Assembly: GCA_039720395.1 (NCBI GenBank) | Contig: CM077823.1 | Location: 35,794,371-35,858,370, forward strand | Source of the DNA: Liquidambar formosana | Taxonomy: Eukaryota; Streptophyta; Magnoliopsida; Saxifragales; Altingiaceae | Reading direction: 5' to 3' | DNA length: 64,000 bases | The notes under the pieces: generated by a model | The model's database searches: none | What the model was told of the DNA's origin: nothing | Seen by the model: only the letters and a program-made list of their open reading frames with translations | Position numbers and translations under genes: made by a program | Shown: positions 33,530 to 45,878 of the stretch, piece by piece | Layout of the letters: the number at the start of each line of letters is the position of its first letter | Position numbering within the stretch: the first letter of the stretch is position 1

Positions 33530-36500
33530 TTTGAGATGAAATTATAACCACTCAAATTGCTGAACAAATCAATAAATTCACACAATTAACTACTGATCAA
33601 AGAGAACAATACATTGAAAGAGTGGGAGAAAAGAGAAGAGGGAGTACTAATACTGTAGAAACGGGAAGTAGGAGATGAAGAATTGACTGGTTACTTAGAG
33701 CTCAATTAAACTCATATGAATCCCAAGGTTAGTAATAAATTTTACAAGTTTAAAACATTTAAAAATCTTAACAAAAATAATACCTTTATTAGTGAGCTAA
33801 TAATATGTAATACCCTTTTATAGGACAAACAATATACGAACCAGTATGTTCTGCTCTGCATGTGTTAAAGAAATCTTGCAATTGTCTCTATTGTGGTGCG
33901 GAGAAATTCGAGTATGAACCACCAACGTTTTGCTGTGACAACGGTAAAATAAAATTAGCCACGATCGATATACCCGAAGAGTTAGAAGACTTATCTACAT
34001 CAAGTTTTGAAAAATCTATAGAATTTCGAAGAAATATACGAGCTTGCAATAGCATCTTCTCATTCACATCGCTTGGAGTTCATCTAGATAAAGAACTCAC
34101 AACAGCGAGACAAGGTGTCTATACATTTCGCGCGCAGGGGCAAATATATCATGATCTTCCATCATTGGTACCTAAACAAACTAACCCATGTTACTTTCAA
34201 CTCTACTTCTATGATACTGATAATGAACTCCACAATAGAATGAGAATAATATAAGAGGCCCATTTAAATGAGAGGATTGTTGAGAAACTGATAAGAGTTC
34301 TTGAAGGGAATCTATATGCTCAATTCTTGTGTAGACTGAAAGACTTTCCTTCATTAGATAATTTTAAAATCAGTATTAAGAAGGATGTCAAACTGGATCA
34401 ACGAGTTTATAATGCTCCATCAGCAAACCAAGTTGCTGCCATCTGGATTGAAGGAAATAATCCTAATGTACCACTAGAAAGAGAAATTATAGTTCATTCA
34501 CACTTCGACAACAGATATAGAGTAAGACATTATTTCGGCTATTATGATCCATTATAATACCCATTGTTGCTTCCAAAAGGTGAAACTGAATGGCATTAAA
34601 ATATCAAGAAGCTAAATTGTTTGGATGATGATGTCGAAAGTAGAGCTGTTCAAAACAAGAACTCAACTACAACAAATTTTACATCTACATAAGACATTTT
34701 CAATCAAGAAGTAGAAGGTAATGACATATCTAAGTTTGTTACCATTGTAATTTTTGAAGCAAATGACTTTAAAACAAAAACAAAAACAAACTAATTTAAT
34801 TTCAAATGTCTTACGAGCTTAGATGTTGGACCTTAAAAAATGACGAAAGTCTCATGCCGAGAGTACTATTCGCACAAGCTGCAGATAAGAGGAAACAGAC
34901 ATTCCACGCTATTATCGGCCTGCAGATTATTGCAACAATTTGTAGTCGATATGTACGTAAAGCTCGAGACAACTAGGTTGGACTACTATAGGAGAAAACA
35001 GACAACCATAAGATCAAAACTTTATCAAGGGATAGTGGACAATGTTATTTACGGTGAAACCAAAGGTTGTCAAGTTGGCAAAAAGATAAACTTCCCTGCG
35101 TCTTTCGTAGGCGGCCTTAGAGATATGCGTCGTAGCTACCTTGGTGTGATAGCATTAGTCCAACATTTTGGAAAGCCAAACCTCTTAATTACAATAACAT
35201 GCAATCTAGAGTGGAAGGAGATTAAAAATGGCCTAAAGTCTGGGCAACTTCCACAAGATAGGCCCGATTTAACTTCGAGAATATTCTGGGCAAAACTATA
35301 AGACCTAAAGGACCAATTATTTAAGAAAGAGATATTTGGGACAGTTGCAGCACACGTTTACGTCATTGAATTCCAAAAGAGGGGTCTTCCGCATGCACAT
35401 ATGTTAATAATATTGAAACCTGGATACGAGATCACAACTCCAAATCTATATGATAAATTTGTATGCACAGAGATTCCAGATGAACACGACTATCCACTTC
35501 TACATGAGATGGTTGTTAAACATATGATGCATGGCCCTTGCGGTGAAAAGAATATAAAAAAAAAAAACCCCTGCATGAGAGATGGAGAGTGAAAAAATCA
35601 TTACCCATGGGCGTTTTGCTCGAAGACAATGTAGAGAAAAGATGCATACCCAATCTACAGAAGAAGGGACGACAAGAGGCAGGTGCGAGTAAGGAATCAA
35701 ATGCTGGATAATAGATGGATGGTCCTTTACAATCCATATCTTCTCATGAGGTATAACTGCCACATCAATGTTAAGATTTGCTCGGGTTTAAAAGCGGTCA
35801 AATATCTATACAAGTATTTCTACAAAGGTCACAATAAGATCAACGTTTTTATTGCTATAGCCGAAGGAGATAAAGTGGTTGATGAGATTCAACAATTCCA
35901 AGATGCAAGATAGGTGTCAGTACAAGAATCGTTGTGGAGAATCTATGAATTTAACTTAAGCGAGATGAGCCCAGCAATCATAAACTTGCAGTTGCACCTT
36001 CTGAACAAGCAATCTGTATCTTATCATGAGAATCAAAATCTAGTAAACGTAATTCTCTGGGATCATGTTTTGAAGACGATGCTTACAGAGTTCTTCAAAA
36101 TTTGTTCAAGAAATAGGGATGCAAGGGCTTATTTATACAGGAAGTTCCCAAAGTATTACGTATGGAACAGGGATAGAAAGTTTTGGTTCGAAAGGAAGAA
36201 AAGTGAAGTAATCGGTCGTGTGAATGGGGTAAATCCAATAGAAAGGGAGCATTACTATTTGGGTGAAGGAGATAAAGTAGTTGATGAGATTCAGCAATTC
36301 CAAGATGCAAGATGGGTGTTAGCACAAGAATCGTTGTGGAGAATCTACGAATTTAACTTAAGCAAGATGAGCCTAGCAGTCATAAACTTGCAGCTGCACC
36401 TTCTGAATAAGTAATCTGTATCTTATCATGAAAATCAAAATCTAGAAAACATAATTCTTTGGGATCATGTCTCGAAGACAATGCTTACAGAGTTCTTCAA

Positions 36501-36783
36501 AATCTGTTCAAGAAATAGTAACGCAAGGGTTTATTTATACAGGGAATTCCTAGAGTATTACGTATGGAACAGGGATGGAAATTTTTGGTCCGAAAGGAAA
36601 AGTAATCGGTCGTGTGAATAGGGCAAATCCGATATAAGGGGAGCATTACTATTTGAGGCTGTTACTAAATCATGTCAGAGGCCCAACATAGTTCGATGAT
36701 CTATCAACTGTCGATGGGAAGAAATACTTAATATTCAAGGAGTTTGCTCAGAAGAGAGGATTGCTAGAATCTGTTGAGAGCAT
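33530..36783 (+). pseudogene. Helitron 1 Rep (HUH endonuclease) region
   Basis: Plus-strand frames give the Helitron N-terminal region: CNCLYCGAEKFEYEPPTFCC at 33880-33939 and ARQGVYTFRAQGQIYHDLPS. The Helitron_like_N domain follows, with SCREYYSHKLQIR and the HUH metal motif GLPHAHMLII (His-x-His at 35392-35400), then the two-tyrosine helix KYLYKYFYKG (35800-35829) that nicks DNA and starts rolling-circle transfer. Both catalytic motifs are present, but stops at about 34252, 34555, 35299, 35590 and 35911 break the protein. A tandem duplication (35866-36655) adds a repeated segment. There is no single open frame, so it is inactive. Confidence 0.85.
35866..36655 (+). repeat. Tandem duplication of about 396 bp within Rep
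   Basis: The segment starting gaaggagataaagtggttga at about 35864 recurs at about 36262 (gaaggagataaagtagttga). Both run through cagagttcttcaaaat and tattacgtatggaacaggga to gagcattactattt. Only after the second copy does the frame go on to the normal next segment (GLLLNHVRGPT-like). Substitutions between copies show it is not an assembly stutter. Confidence 0.88.
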
Positions 36784-39700
36784 CTCAGAATGTTTGAGCG
36801 AAGCAGCCACCTTTTAGATGCCCTAAGCACTTCGCGAGCATTTGCAACGTTATTGGTCTACTACGAACCGTTTAATGTGAGGAAACTTTGGGAAGACTTC
36901 TTGGAACCTATGTCTAAAGATTTCAAAAGGATACATGGAGACTCGATGGATACTCAGATTTTGGGCACGTTAAAAAGCATTAACTTCTTCTTTGAAAGCG
37001 TGGGAAAATGCATCAAGGACTACGACTTGCCTTCTGAACCTACCAACCCAACTGAATCTATGTATCAGCGTTCAAGAGAAATCGATGATGAAATGGTGGT
37101 GGAAATTCCCAAAGAAGATAATTCTGCTTCACTGACATTAAACCCAGAACAGAAGACTGCATATGAAACTATATTGGATAGAGTCATTTCGGGAGGATCT
37201 AACGTATTCTTCATTAACGATCCAAGAGGAATAGAGAAAACGTATCTCTATCGTGCTCTGCTGGATGAAGTAAGAAGGAGGGGTATGATAGCACTTGCGA
37301 CAGCAATGTCAAGTGTAGCAGCTTCAATAATGCCCGAGGGTCAAACAACTCACTCGTGTTTTAAGATACTGATCCTCGCCAACGAGATAACCTTATGTAA
37401 TATGTCTAAACAAAGCAGAACTGTCAAACTGATAAGTAGAACAAAGATTATTATATGGGATGAAGCACCTATGGCGAAGAGATTCGCTGTTGAGACCTTA
37501 GACAGGAGTTTGAAGGATATAATGAACTACCAGGAATCTTTCAGAGGCAAGGTTATTGTTTTCGGAGGTGATTTCCGAAAAGTGCTACCTATTGTTCCAA
37601 AGGGTACAAGGGCAAAAACTGTCAGTGCAAGTTTGGTGAGATCATACCTTTAGAATAACATCAAAAAGCTAAGCTTGACAATAAATATGAGAGCAAAGGC
37701 AGACCCAAATTTTAGAGATTTCCTTTTTCGAGTTGGGAACGGAGACGAACCGACAGACAATGATGATATGATTCGCCTTCCAGATGAAATGGTTATCAGA
37801 TACGAGAATGATGAAATATCTGAAAGTAATCTACTCCAAAGCATCTTCCCGGATTTAGAGAGAAATGCAACCTCATCTGAATACCTGACCGCTCTTACAA
37901 TTCTTACGACAACCAATGAATATGTCGACAACCTGAATGAGAAGCTTATTACAATGTTCCCAGGAGATGCTAGAGCATACTACAACTATGATAAAGCAGT
38001 TGATGATACACACAATTACTAACAAAAGGAATTTCTGAATTCATTGATGCCGAATGGTCTTCCACCACACAATTTATATCTGAAGAAAAACTGTCCTATT
38101 ATGCTTCTGAGAAATCTGGACCCATCTAACGGACTGTGTAATGACACAAGAATGGTTTGCAAAAGTTTTGGGAATAATGTCATCCATGCTGAAATAACAA
38201 CAGGCCAACATGCTGGGAAACAAGTGTTGCTTCCAAGAATACAGCTCTCATCGGTTGAGAATGAAGGCAACCCTTTCCAATTTAGGAGGAAACTGTCACA
38301 ACCCAAAATTAATGAGTCATGATCAAGGGTAATAAAACGGGATTGATTTAATAAAGCTTTTGATTTTAGGACAAATTGAAATTTGACTTTTCCAAATAAA
38401 ACAGGTTTTATATCTATAAGTAAGTGAGATTAAAATAATTTTTAACCATTATTTTACTAAAAATCCACCATTCGTAATATGGGCTAACCAAGTAAAATCC
38501 ATAACCTGTTAAAGAAAAATTGAAAACATCTATCTACATAGGGTATCATCGCTTGCCTTAGATTCCACATGGTTCCCAACCAAAAATTAATTATTACAAT
38601 TCTGAAATAATAATACACAACACGAAGAAATTAAACTACATTCAATCCTAAATAAATACATCAATGATCCATTTTGTACAATGTCTTGCGAACTAATAAG
38701 TATCTCATCGAAATACCACAACTCAAATAACTTCTTTTTCTTTAAAAACCTGCAAAACTGTAGGGGGGGTGAGCTAACGCTCAATAGGTTACATATTTCT
38801 ACAAAGTCTATCAAGGTTTTAAAAATCCAATTAAAACCACAAGGTACATAAAAATACTCATACACGTTATATAGAAAATATCCAAGTCCAATTCTATATC
38901 AAAGACAACCCATAGATTCAAAATATAAACTCATACTCATTTTCATATTATTGTATTCCCATAAAACCGTATAGAAATATCTTAAGAAAGTCCAAAAACT
39001 AATTGAATAAACAACCAATAAATACAGTAAGTTATATACCCATAACTTAGTGTAAATGAATGCCATGTCATAATCATGCAATATATGACTCCATATCCAA
39101 TTACATTATTTCTCGATTACTAGACCACTCCCACAGGAGTCTTCGCGCAAAAACGGAGGATTTTAAACCCAACCTCTAAGAGGACAACACAACACGTCAT
39201 CCCTACCTGGGATTGCAGTAGCCTCTATTCGGGAACACAACACGACATCCCTAACCAGGACCGCAGTACTCCAGGACCAATGGAATGGAAAACACAGTAA
39301 GATGTCTCGTGACCGCAGTAATCCAACTCCAATTACTTCTTAATACTTTTACCAGGTAGTTATTAAATCAATTTCTCAATGCATTGTTATGCCAACAATT
39401 GATGCCAGTGCAATAGGATTATGCCAATCATGTTAATAACTCTATAATTAGCAAAATAAATTTCATATCAATATAATGTCCCCATAATTTACAATGTAAT
39501 GTCTTATACCGACATTTAGCATGCCTACACTTATTTTCCATAATAAACATCAAGAATATAATCTCACATAATTGTTCCAACAATTATAACAATTATGAGG
39601 AGAAATAACCATACATAACATATGTATGAACTTATATTTCCATTTATAAAATCTAAATTAAATAACCAAACCAAATAATGCACAATTGAATATCTTTAAT

Positions 39701-41860
39701 CAAAATATAAACCTTTACATCAACAAAGTTTAGAAGACCATTCTTCACAATCTCAAAATTTAGTCCCAAACCAATTGTAATCCCAAAATATGAAACATTT
39801 AAACAATGGCTAATTGTGAAAAAATATCATATCTCCATTATCCAAACTTTCTGTAGTTTGAAAATATATACCAAGTCAAAAGACCAAATCTGAAATTCTT
39901 GTGAAAATAAATAGTGACACGTACAAATAAATTTTTATGGTTCAATCCAAAGAGAAATGGTCTTTGAGGCTTATATCACTTAAAAGTATATAGAATGTAC
40001 TTTGTAACCTCAAAGTTTGGTAAATAAATACATAGGAAAACCCATTCAAGAATAATTTTCGATATAGAGTTAGTGCTGCACAGCAGAAATTCCAGATCCA
40101 GGTGCACCACGAAATAATTACACCAAACATACCAAATGGTCACCAAATGGCATGAAATTGGTAGGATGTTAGCCCAACAAGTCAGTGATAAAATCCAATT
40201 CGTTTCACCTCAAATTCATAACTAGAACTAAAGTTATGAATTAAACGGTAAAATGGGTCTATGCTGCCAGCACTGTATAACACACGTGCATAGTGTTTTA
40301 TGTGGCACAAAATCATCCCTAATAATAATCAATTGAGTTTCAAAACTTCCATAAACTTGAAAAACAATTGTGTGTGTGTATATATATACATATACTCAAT
40401 ATTAACCTAGAATTTTGAATCAAACACAATCACAAGCCAATGAAATATGTATAATGCTCCCAAATATCACAACAATTCATAATAGTTTCCAAGAATAACA
40501 AATGAACTATCAAGATCTGAAATTATCTTCAACCATGATAATACTCTCATCCCAAGAAAATAAATTGAATAGAACTTCAATTTAAATCCATGCATGTAAA
40601 TAATAATCCAATTAATCATCCCCTTTATCACTAATCATATTTTTGTAACCCAAATTTGATGAATCTAATCTTGCATGTTTGAAATCCATAATAGAAATAG
40701 TTTTTCACATGTATCCTAACCCATATACAAGGAATACAAGAGGGGTTTTCAATATACATGAGGGTTTCTCATAATACACTTTCTTTCCAAAAATCATAAA
40801 TCTTGCAAAATCACTTCATAATAAAGAAAATACATTCCATGTTTCACAATATCTTTAATGTACCAAGAAGAAATATGTACCTACCTTTGTAAGATGAGTG
40901 AATAGAAGGAAAAAGTTGAAAAATTGATGAAGAAAGAGCCCCACTTTGGTGTCCGTACAAGGGCCATACGACCCTCTTCTCTCCCCTTCTTCTTTTCTCC
41001 TCTTCTTTCCTTCTCTCTCTCTCTTTCTCTAAAGAAGCAGATCTGAAAAATGAGAGTAAATGGGGCTGTTTGGCCTTTAACCCACTATATATATTAGTTC
41101 CCTACCCTTAGGACAAGTGTCCAACATGCAAACATAAGTTGGGCATGTGTTCTACTAATTGGGTTCTCCCAACTACAACTAATATAACATTAGGTCCAAA
41201 ATATATTGGGTCCAATATAAAACAAAGACCCAAATATAACATAAGGCCAACTAAGTTTTCAAAAAAAAATATGAAAGTCAATAGTGCTCAATCCCACTAA
41301 TGTCAAATAATACATGAGGCCAACTAAGTTTTCAAACTTTAGGGCCCACATCAATTAAAATAAGAACATTCCAAAATAATTATCGTGTATAACACGCGAT
41401 AATTAATATCAAATTAATAAGTAACACTAACAATATTGACCTACCTGAAATAAAATTATGTACACATCATCAAAATTTGAAATTGACTCGTCTAAAAATA
41501 ATTAAATAAATAAATAAGATAATTAGAGCCTTAACACCAAGTCAAAGCAAAATCATTTAATCCCCAAATAGCAATCAAAACCAATCGCTAATGGATCCAA
41601 AATAATATAATTAATTCAAAATTAAAGTAAGGACATTACAGAAATAGTTCCCAATACGGTTATGCTTCGCCATGACTATAAACAAAGCACAGGGTCAAAT
41701 AATACTAACTGTTGGCGTGTATCTGCCTGAACATGTATTTTCACATGGACAACTATATGTCGCTCTATCGTGAGGAATATCAATGTTTACAACAGAGGTT
41801 CTTGGCAAAACAAATAAACGAAAAAACAGATGTGGAGCATACACGAAAAACGTATTAATT
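36784..41860 (+). pseudogene. Helitron 1 PIF1-type helicase, split by a solo LTR
   Basis: The frame open from 36790 has the linker motif LVYYEPFNVRKLWEDF, then the helicase start LNPEQKTAYETIL. The Walker A site reads NDPRGIEKTYLYR (37216-37254) where PIF1 helicases have a Gly-rich GxGGTGKT, so most of its glycines are lost. Walker B is intact as IIIWDEAPMAKR, and FGGDFRKVLPIVPKGTRA and TINMRAKADPNF follow after a stop at 37651. A stop lies after DDTHNY. The coding sequence is interrupted at 38294 and resumes at 41646 with [10 protein letters not shown], then [18 protein letters not shown] (the conserved C-terminal motifs). It is inactive as a helicase. Confidence 0.85.
38294..41640 (-). mobile_element. 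3.35-kb solo LTR inserted in the Helitron helicase
   Basis: On the minus strand it starts tgtaatgtccttactttaat and ends ttgggttgtgaca, with no coding capacity. The flanks are gaaac (38289-38293) and gaaat (41641-41645), a 5-bp duplication with one change. Removing the segment restores the helicase reading FRRKQFP. A minus-strand TATA-like actaatatatatagtggg (about 41093) is followed by a leader-like GA-rich stretch. A gypsy LTR is likely; orientation follows from the TATA and the ends. Confidence 0.82.
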
Positions 41861-42012
41861 TAATTAACGATGAGGTTAGTACATTAAACATAATAATCAA
41901 ATTTAATATTAATTCGTTTCTTGATTTATTTTATAATAATTATAATCTTATTTACTTTAATTATTATAATTACAAATATCATTTTATGATATATTCATCA
42001 ACATCATTCTAT

Positions 42013-43545
42013 GATTTTTCATTATAGGGAACAATTATATAGGTTATCATTTTCAATGATGCGGTTGAGAAGTTTAGAGAATTGTTCATGAAGGATTGGA
42101 CCTATTTCATTAAAAACAGCGTAGTGAAGGGTGTAAATGAAAGATTCCTGAATGTTCACAAAGAAATTGAGCTGTCTCTAAATGTGTATATCGAAGTCAA
42201 CCAAGTAAAGACAGAAGTGACCTTAAAGAATCTAAAATACGACTTCATACCATTTCTGGAAGCAATTAAACAGGGGGGATGGAAAGAAAACTTTTGGTAC
42301 GTATTCTTAAATGAAAGAAGAAAATGCATATAACTTGCTATGTAAAAATCTATATATTAACATTATGAACCCCTTGCAGATGTTATAGGATTCGTGATAG
42401 ACGTGAAGCCACTGGTTAACATAAACAAGAAAAATGATGAACGAGGGCCAATAAAGATGCGAGAGATCATTATCAAGAATACAAAATAAATCACAAACCC
42501 TATATGCCTCTACCATTTAATATCCTAGAATAGAATATATTCAATTACTAATTACAGTAAAATCATTTACTACAGATTAGAGACTCTTCAAGTTACTCTA
42601 TGGGGTGACTTGGTATAAAACGAAGGACAAGTGCTTGAAAGATTAACCAGAGAAAAACCAGTGATTGCCATTTCGAAAAGAAAAGGAAGCATCTAAGAGA
42701 GTAACATACCAATTAATTATAATTAAACAATTTAAAATTTTTTAAAAAATAACGATATTTAACAATTTTATGTACTTTTGATTGATTCGCAGATGAATTC
42801 CTTCTAATCACTGTATCAGTTACAACAATACAGATAAGTCCAGACCTAAAACAAGCAAAGCAAATGCAAAAATGGTATAATCAAAACCTATCTCATATTC
42901 TGAAATATATAATTTTTTTTCAAAATGCATAATGCATATTTAATAAATATATATAACATAATGCAACATGCAGGTTCACATCGTTCATTGGCAGTGACGA
43001 CTATGAACAATTTTGGTTACTGCCAAAGAAGATAAAGGATGCTAACAAAGTGACAAGTGAAGATCTTTAGAATGGAGAAATATTTGAGACAGAGGTACCA
43101 AAACAATTATTTAATGATATGTAATGATTTCAAATTATTTACCGATATGCAAATATAATGATTTAAACAATTGCAGAAATTCTATTGTTGCTTCAACGGA
43201 ATAATCAGTCACATCACTAATCAGAAGATTCCATGGTACTACAATTGTACAATATGTAACAGTTAGATCACAGGCGAGGGGGAGAAATCGAAATGCCCAA
43301 AATGCAAAAAAGAAAAACCAGAGTACATTCCAAGGTAAAAACATTCTTTATGCTATAAAATATAAAAAAAAATTTATACATCCAACTAACATTACGTTTT
43401 CACATGGAAATAGGTATATGGTCCAAATGGAAGCTATGGATGAAAAAGGAAAAGTTTATATTACTTTATTCAATGATGTAGAAAAGTTAACTGGTTGTAC
43501 AATTTCAGAATTTATCGAATCACATGAAAAGCTAATAAAATAATG
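42013..43545 (+). pseudogene. Helitron 1 RPA1-like gene, decayed
   Basis: Plus-strand fragments follow the order of replication protein A large-subunit DNA-binding domains. DBD-A: VIIFNDAVEKFRELF then VVKGVNERFLNVHKEIEL (42034-42230). DBD-B: DVIGFVIDVKPLVNI and LQVTLWGDLV (42378-42625). The zinc-bearing DBD-C: KFYCCFNGIISHITNQK then YNCTIC...CPKC (43180-43310), and VQMEAMDEKGKVYITLFNDV. AT-rich gaps between the pieces look like introns. Several stops break the frames. Plant Helitrons often carry RPA1-like genes beside Rep/Hel; a role in binding single-stranded transfer intermediates is inferred in the field. This copy is dead. Confidence 0.78.
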
Positions 43546-44086
43546 CCTAAAATTAATTATATGCCAAATAATCACAATGTTACTAACTTTGTTTACGTTT
43601 TATGGCAGAATAATACAAACTCCAAGTTCTACATGAAATTGGTTCGTCATAAAATTGAAGAAATTTGATGACTTTATTCGAGCAAAAAATTGTAACATTG
43701 CTGAAGAAATTGAAGAAATACCGGATGAAGAGTCAGAAGGAACCGATGATAACAAAAAATCAAAGAGGCAGAAAAAAAAAATTGGATTCAAAGATAGAAT
43801 ACTTAGATTATTTATTTCATATTAGAATTTTCTTACAAACATATGTTTACCTAATTTAATGACAGTTTTTGGATGTTTTGCCATTATTACAAGTTTAAAA
43901 CAATTATTATTTATACATTTAAATACATAGAATTCATACTATTACAGTTAGTGCATAAATGTTCAATTGAATGTGGTTTATTGTTCAATAGTGTATTTAT
44001 GAGCTTAAAATTTACAGCTCAATTTCTCTGAAAAATACATAACCATAGGTACGATACAATGCTCATTAAATGTTGGTAAATATCGA

Positions 44087-44115
44087 CACGTGCAACGCAC
44101 GTGTGCACCAACTAG
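44087..44115 (+). other. Helitron 1 3' terminal hairpin and CTAG end
   Basis: Perfect 7-bp stem cacgtgc/gcacgtg with loop aac (44087-44103), then 12 bases ending ctag at 44115, followed by host T. This is the canonical Helitron terminator, with the same loop and spacing as Helitron 2. Confidence 0.92.
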
Positions 44116-44160
44116 TATATATTAAATACTACAACTGTGGATAACTATTGGAAGTGAATG

Positions 44161-44199
<39 letters not shown>

Positions 44200-44295
44200 C
44201 ACCAAACAAACAAACAGTAAGAGGTCCTACAAACTTAAATGTACAATTATTATATATATATTAAATACTACAATTGTGGATAACTAACATTCCGA
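44116..44295. repeat. Tandem unit array, right of the Helitron
   Basis: The unit broken at 28139 resumes here (tatatattaaatactacaac, gtggataactattggaag, A-run 44159-44197). A third unit begins near 44207 (aacaaacaaacagtaagagg). The related single block at 46970-47110 has no tandem copies. Confidence 0.85.
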
Positions 44296-44419
44296 AAGAA
44301 TCTAACATTCAACAGGCATGCAAGTGGGATACAACAGTCAACATGCAAAGAGAGATTTTGATTATTTATTTTGGTATCCAAGTTTGGGAGAATCCAAAAA
44401 ACGGCTAGCCAGCCACATC

Positions 44420-44970
44420 CAGTGTTTTGTTTTATTATTATTTATTTTTATATCTAAGTTTGCAATCACTGTCGCGGCAGAAGGGAAAAAACCGCTGATT
44501 CGGGGATTTTTTTCCAAGGTGCTAGGGCTCGAACTTGGGATCTTTTACCTCCACTCAAGTTAGCCACCCTGATACCGAGATGCCTTACCACTCAACCAAC
44601 CCCACAGGTTTCTTAAGTTGCTTTAACTATTTTGTGTGAGGCTTGAAAATTTGGTAGATTTTGAGAAAGTGGGACATTGGATTAGAAATTTTTTTTATTT
44701 CTTTATTTTACAATTATTATAGATCGAATAAGTAAAAACCCTTTTTTTTTTTTTTTTGCTTGCAAGGGAAAAAGTTGAAAAGCACCCTTTCAAGTTAGAT
44801 GTGGAAATGCAAGATAAGCCTTCAATTCACACCTTTCTTTCACTTTTTCCCTTTTTTTTATTTTTTTTTTTAATTTTTTTTATTGGTGCCCTTTTTGCAT
44901 GTTCATCTTTTATTACACCATATGGTAATTGCTTTAAAATTGAAATTTCCATTGCAAGCTAGATGTGGGC
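44420..44970. repeat. Segmental-duplication block, copy 3
   Basis: A more diverged copy of 1-410 and 56231-56620. Landmarks are tatctaagtttgcaat, ttaagttgc, tttgtgtga, gcttgaaaatttggtagatt and caagttagatgtggaaat. It differs by a SINE-like insertion (44466-44612). Confidence 0.75.
44466..44612 (-). mobile_element. tRNA-derived SINE-like insertion
   Basis: This stretch is absent from the paralogues at about 81-95 and 56305-56322. On the minus strand it contains an A-box-like tggttgagtggtaaggc (44582-44598) and a B-box-like tcccaagttcgagccc (44525-44540), spaced as in a tRNA promoter. It could be a SINE or a SINE fragment; no clean target duplication was found. Confidence 0.6.
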
Positions 44971-44974
44971 ACAA

Positions 44975-45327
44975 TTCTTGCTAGCTCTCACAAGGGTATA
45001 GCGCCTCTTATCTTTTGATTTTATGTAATTTGATTTTCATATTTATTTTTATCTATTTTTAGTCAAACGTGAGTATCTCAGGCTTATTTCTATCAAGATT
45101 CACGTACGCCTATAGACAACTCTCACACTCTCACATGATGTATAATTGACTCGTAAGGTCATCCTGATCATAATGAAAAGGCAAAAATTTGAATTTAAGA
45201 CTTTTAGTTCCAAAACTATAATCCCTGTTGTTGTCTATACTACCCTTACAGGTCTTCGATCTCCAATTTGTTTTAACATTCTATTAATTGAAAGCACATA
45301 TATGTTCATGATGACATTTGCTTCCCA
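44975..45327. repeat. Segmental-duplication block (Q), copy
   Basis: Matches 57948-58270 and 23070-23310 (agcgcctcttatcttttgat, caaacgtgag, gacatttgcttcc). It ends exactly where the BAHD scrap begins. Confidence 0.7.
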
Positions 45328-45328
45328 A

Positions 45329-45505
45329 AGTTTTTCAGCTCTGCTGCATTCGTTGCCTTCATCGATCGGAGGTGTAGTAGAAAAGCATGGGTAGATATGA
45401 TGAAGGAGCAAGCTGAATGAGGAACGATATCTTCATGGTTCGAAGGTAACGTGGAGTTGGAGCTGATGGTTTTATGAATTTTCTAGATAGGTTTTGAATC
45501 TTAAT
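45329..45505 (-). pseudogene. BAHD N-terminal scrap (relic D)
   Basis: The minus strand matches the first about 59 codons of the intact BAHD gene (53203-53377): KPSAPTPRYL-like, FLDQL-like and SRAEKL-like parts are readable with changes. The start codon position (45503-45505) reads ATT instead of ATG, and stops are present. Upstream sequence to about 45680 still matches the intact gene's promoter region. Confidence 0.78.
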
Positions 45506-45870
45506 GGTGTAGCTATAGCTAGCCTTTTTCAATTAAATTTCAATTTGCTATGCCTTCAACAGGAAAAGGGTTGATAGATGTGCTCTTTCGCCCCACCTTG
45601 GCTTTATTAATTATAAAGAGGAATGCGAAGGAAATCTGTGGTGTCAATTTGAGTGGGTAGCTCACATCGATCTGTGAGTAACAAGCCTCTACCTTGCTGA
45701 TTCCTCTCATGATGGTCCAGTGAAGTCTAGGCCATTCATACAAACTTGAAACATATATGGAGTAATAAATTGAGAAAGTGAAAGAGAAGGACATACAACT
45801 GAAAGAATTGCCACACCTAAGCGGAGTAAATGTTTGTTCTCTAGTTTGTGAAGAATGTGGAACCACGTCC
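45506..45870. repeat. Duplicated BAHD upstream flank
   Basis: Parallels 53378-53520 (acaggaaaagg.tgatag, ccccaccttggctttatta) and then 26640-26760 (ggagtaataaa, ggac.tacaactga). No gene seen. Confidence 0.65.
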
Positions 45871-45878
45871 CTTTGTTG

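Larger units (their letters stand above)
28140..44115 (+). mobile_element. Helitron 1, 16 kb, Rep/Hel-RPA type
   Basis: The 5' end is TC within a (ctatat)n run followed by ctataaaaagctgaatgtg. The 3' end is a perfect hairpin (cacgtgc-aac-gcacgtg) and then tgcaccaactag. Helitrons insert between A and T without a duplication, and here A precedes and T follows. The host tandem unit is exactly resumed on the far side. Inside are decayed Rep (33530-36783), PIF1-type helicase (36784-41860) and RPA1-like (42013-43545) genes, all on the plus strand. Later insertions are a MULE (29731-32099) and a solo LTR (38294-41640), leaving about 10.2 kb of original Helitron. The exact first base is blurred by the repeat. 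Confidence 0.88.
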
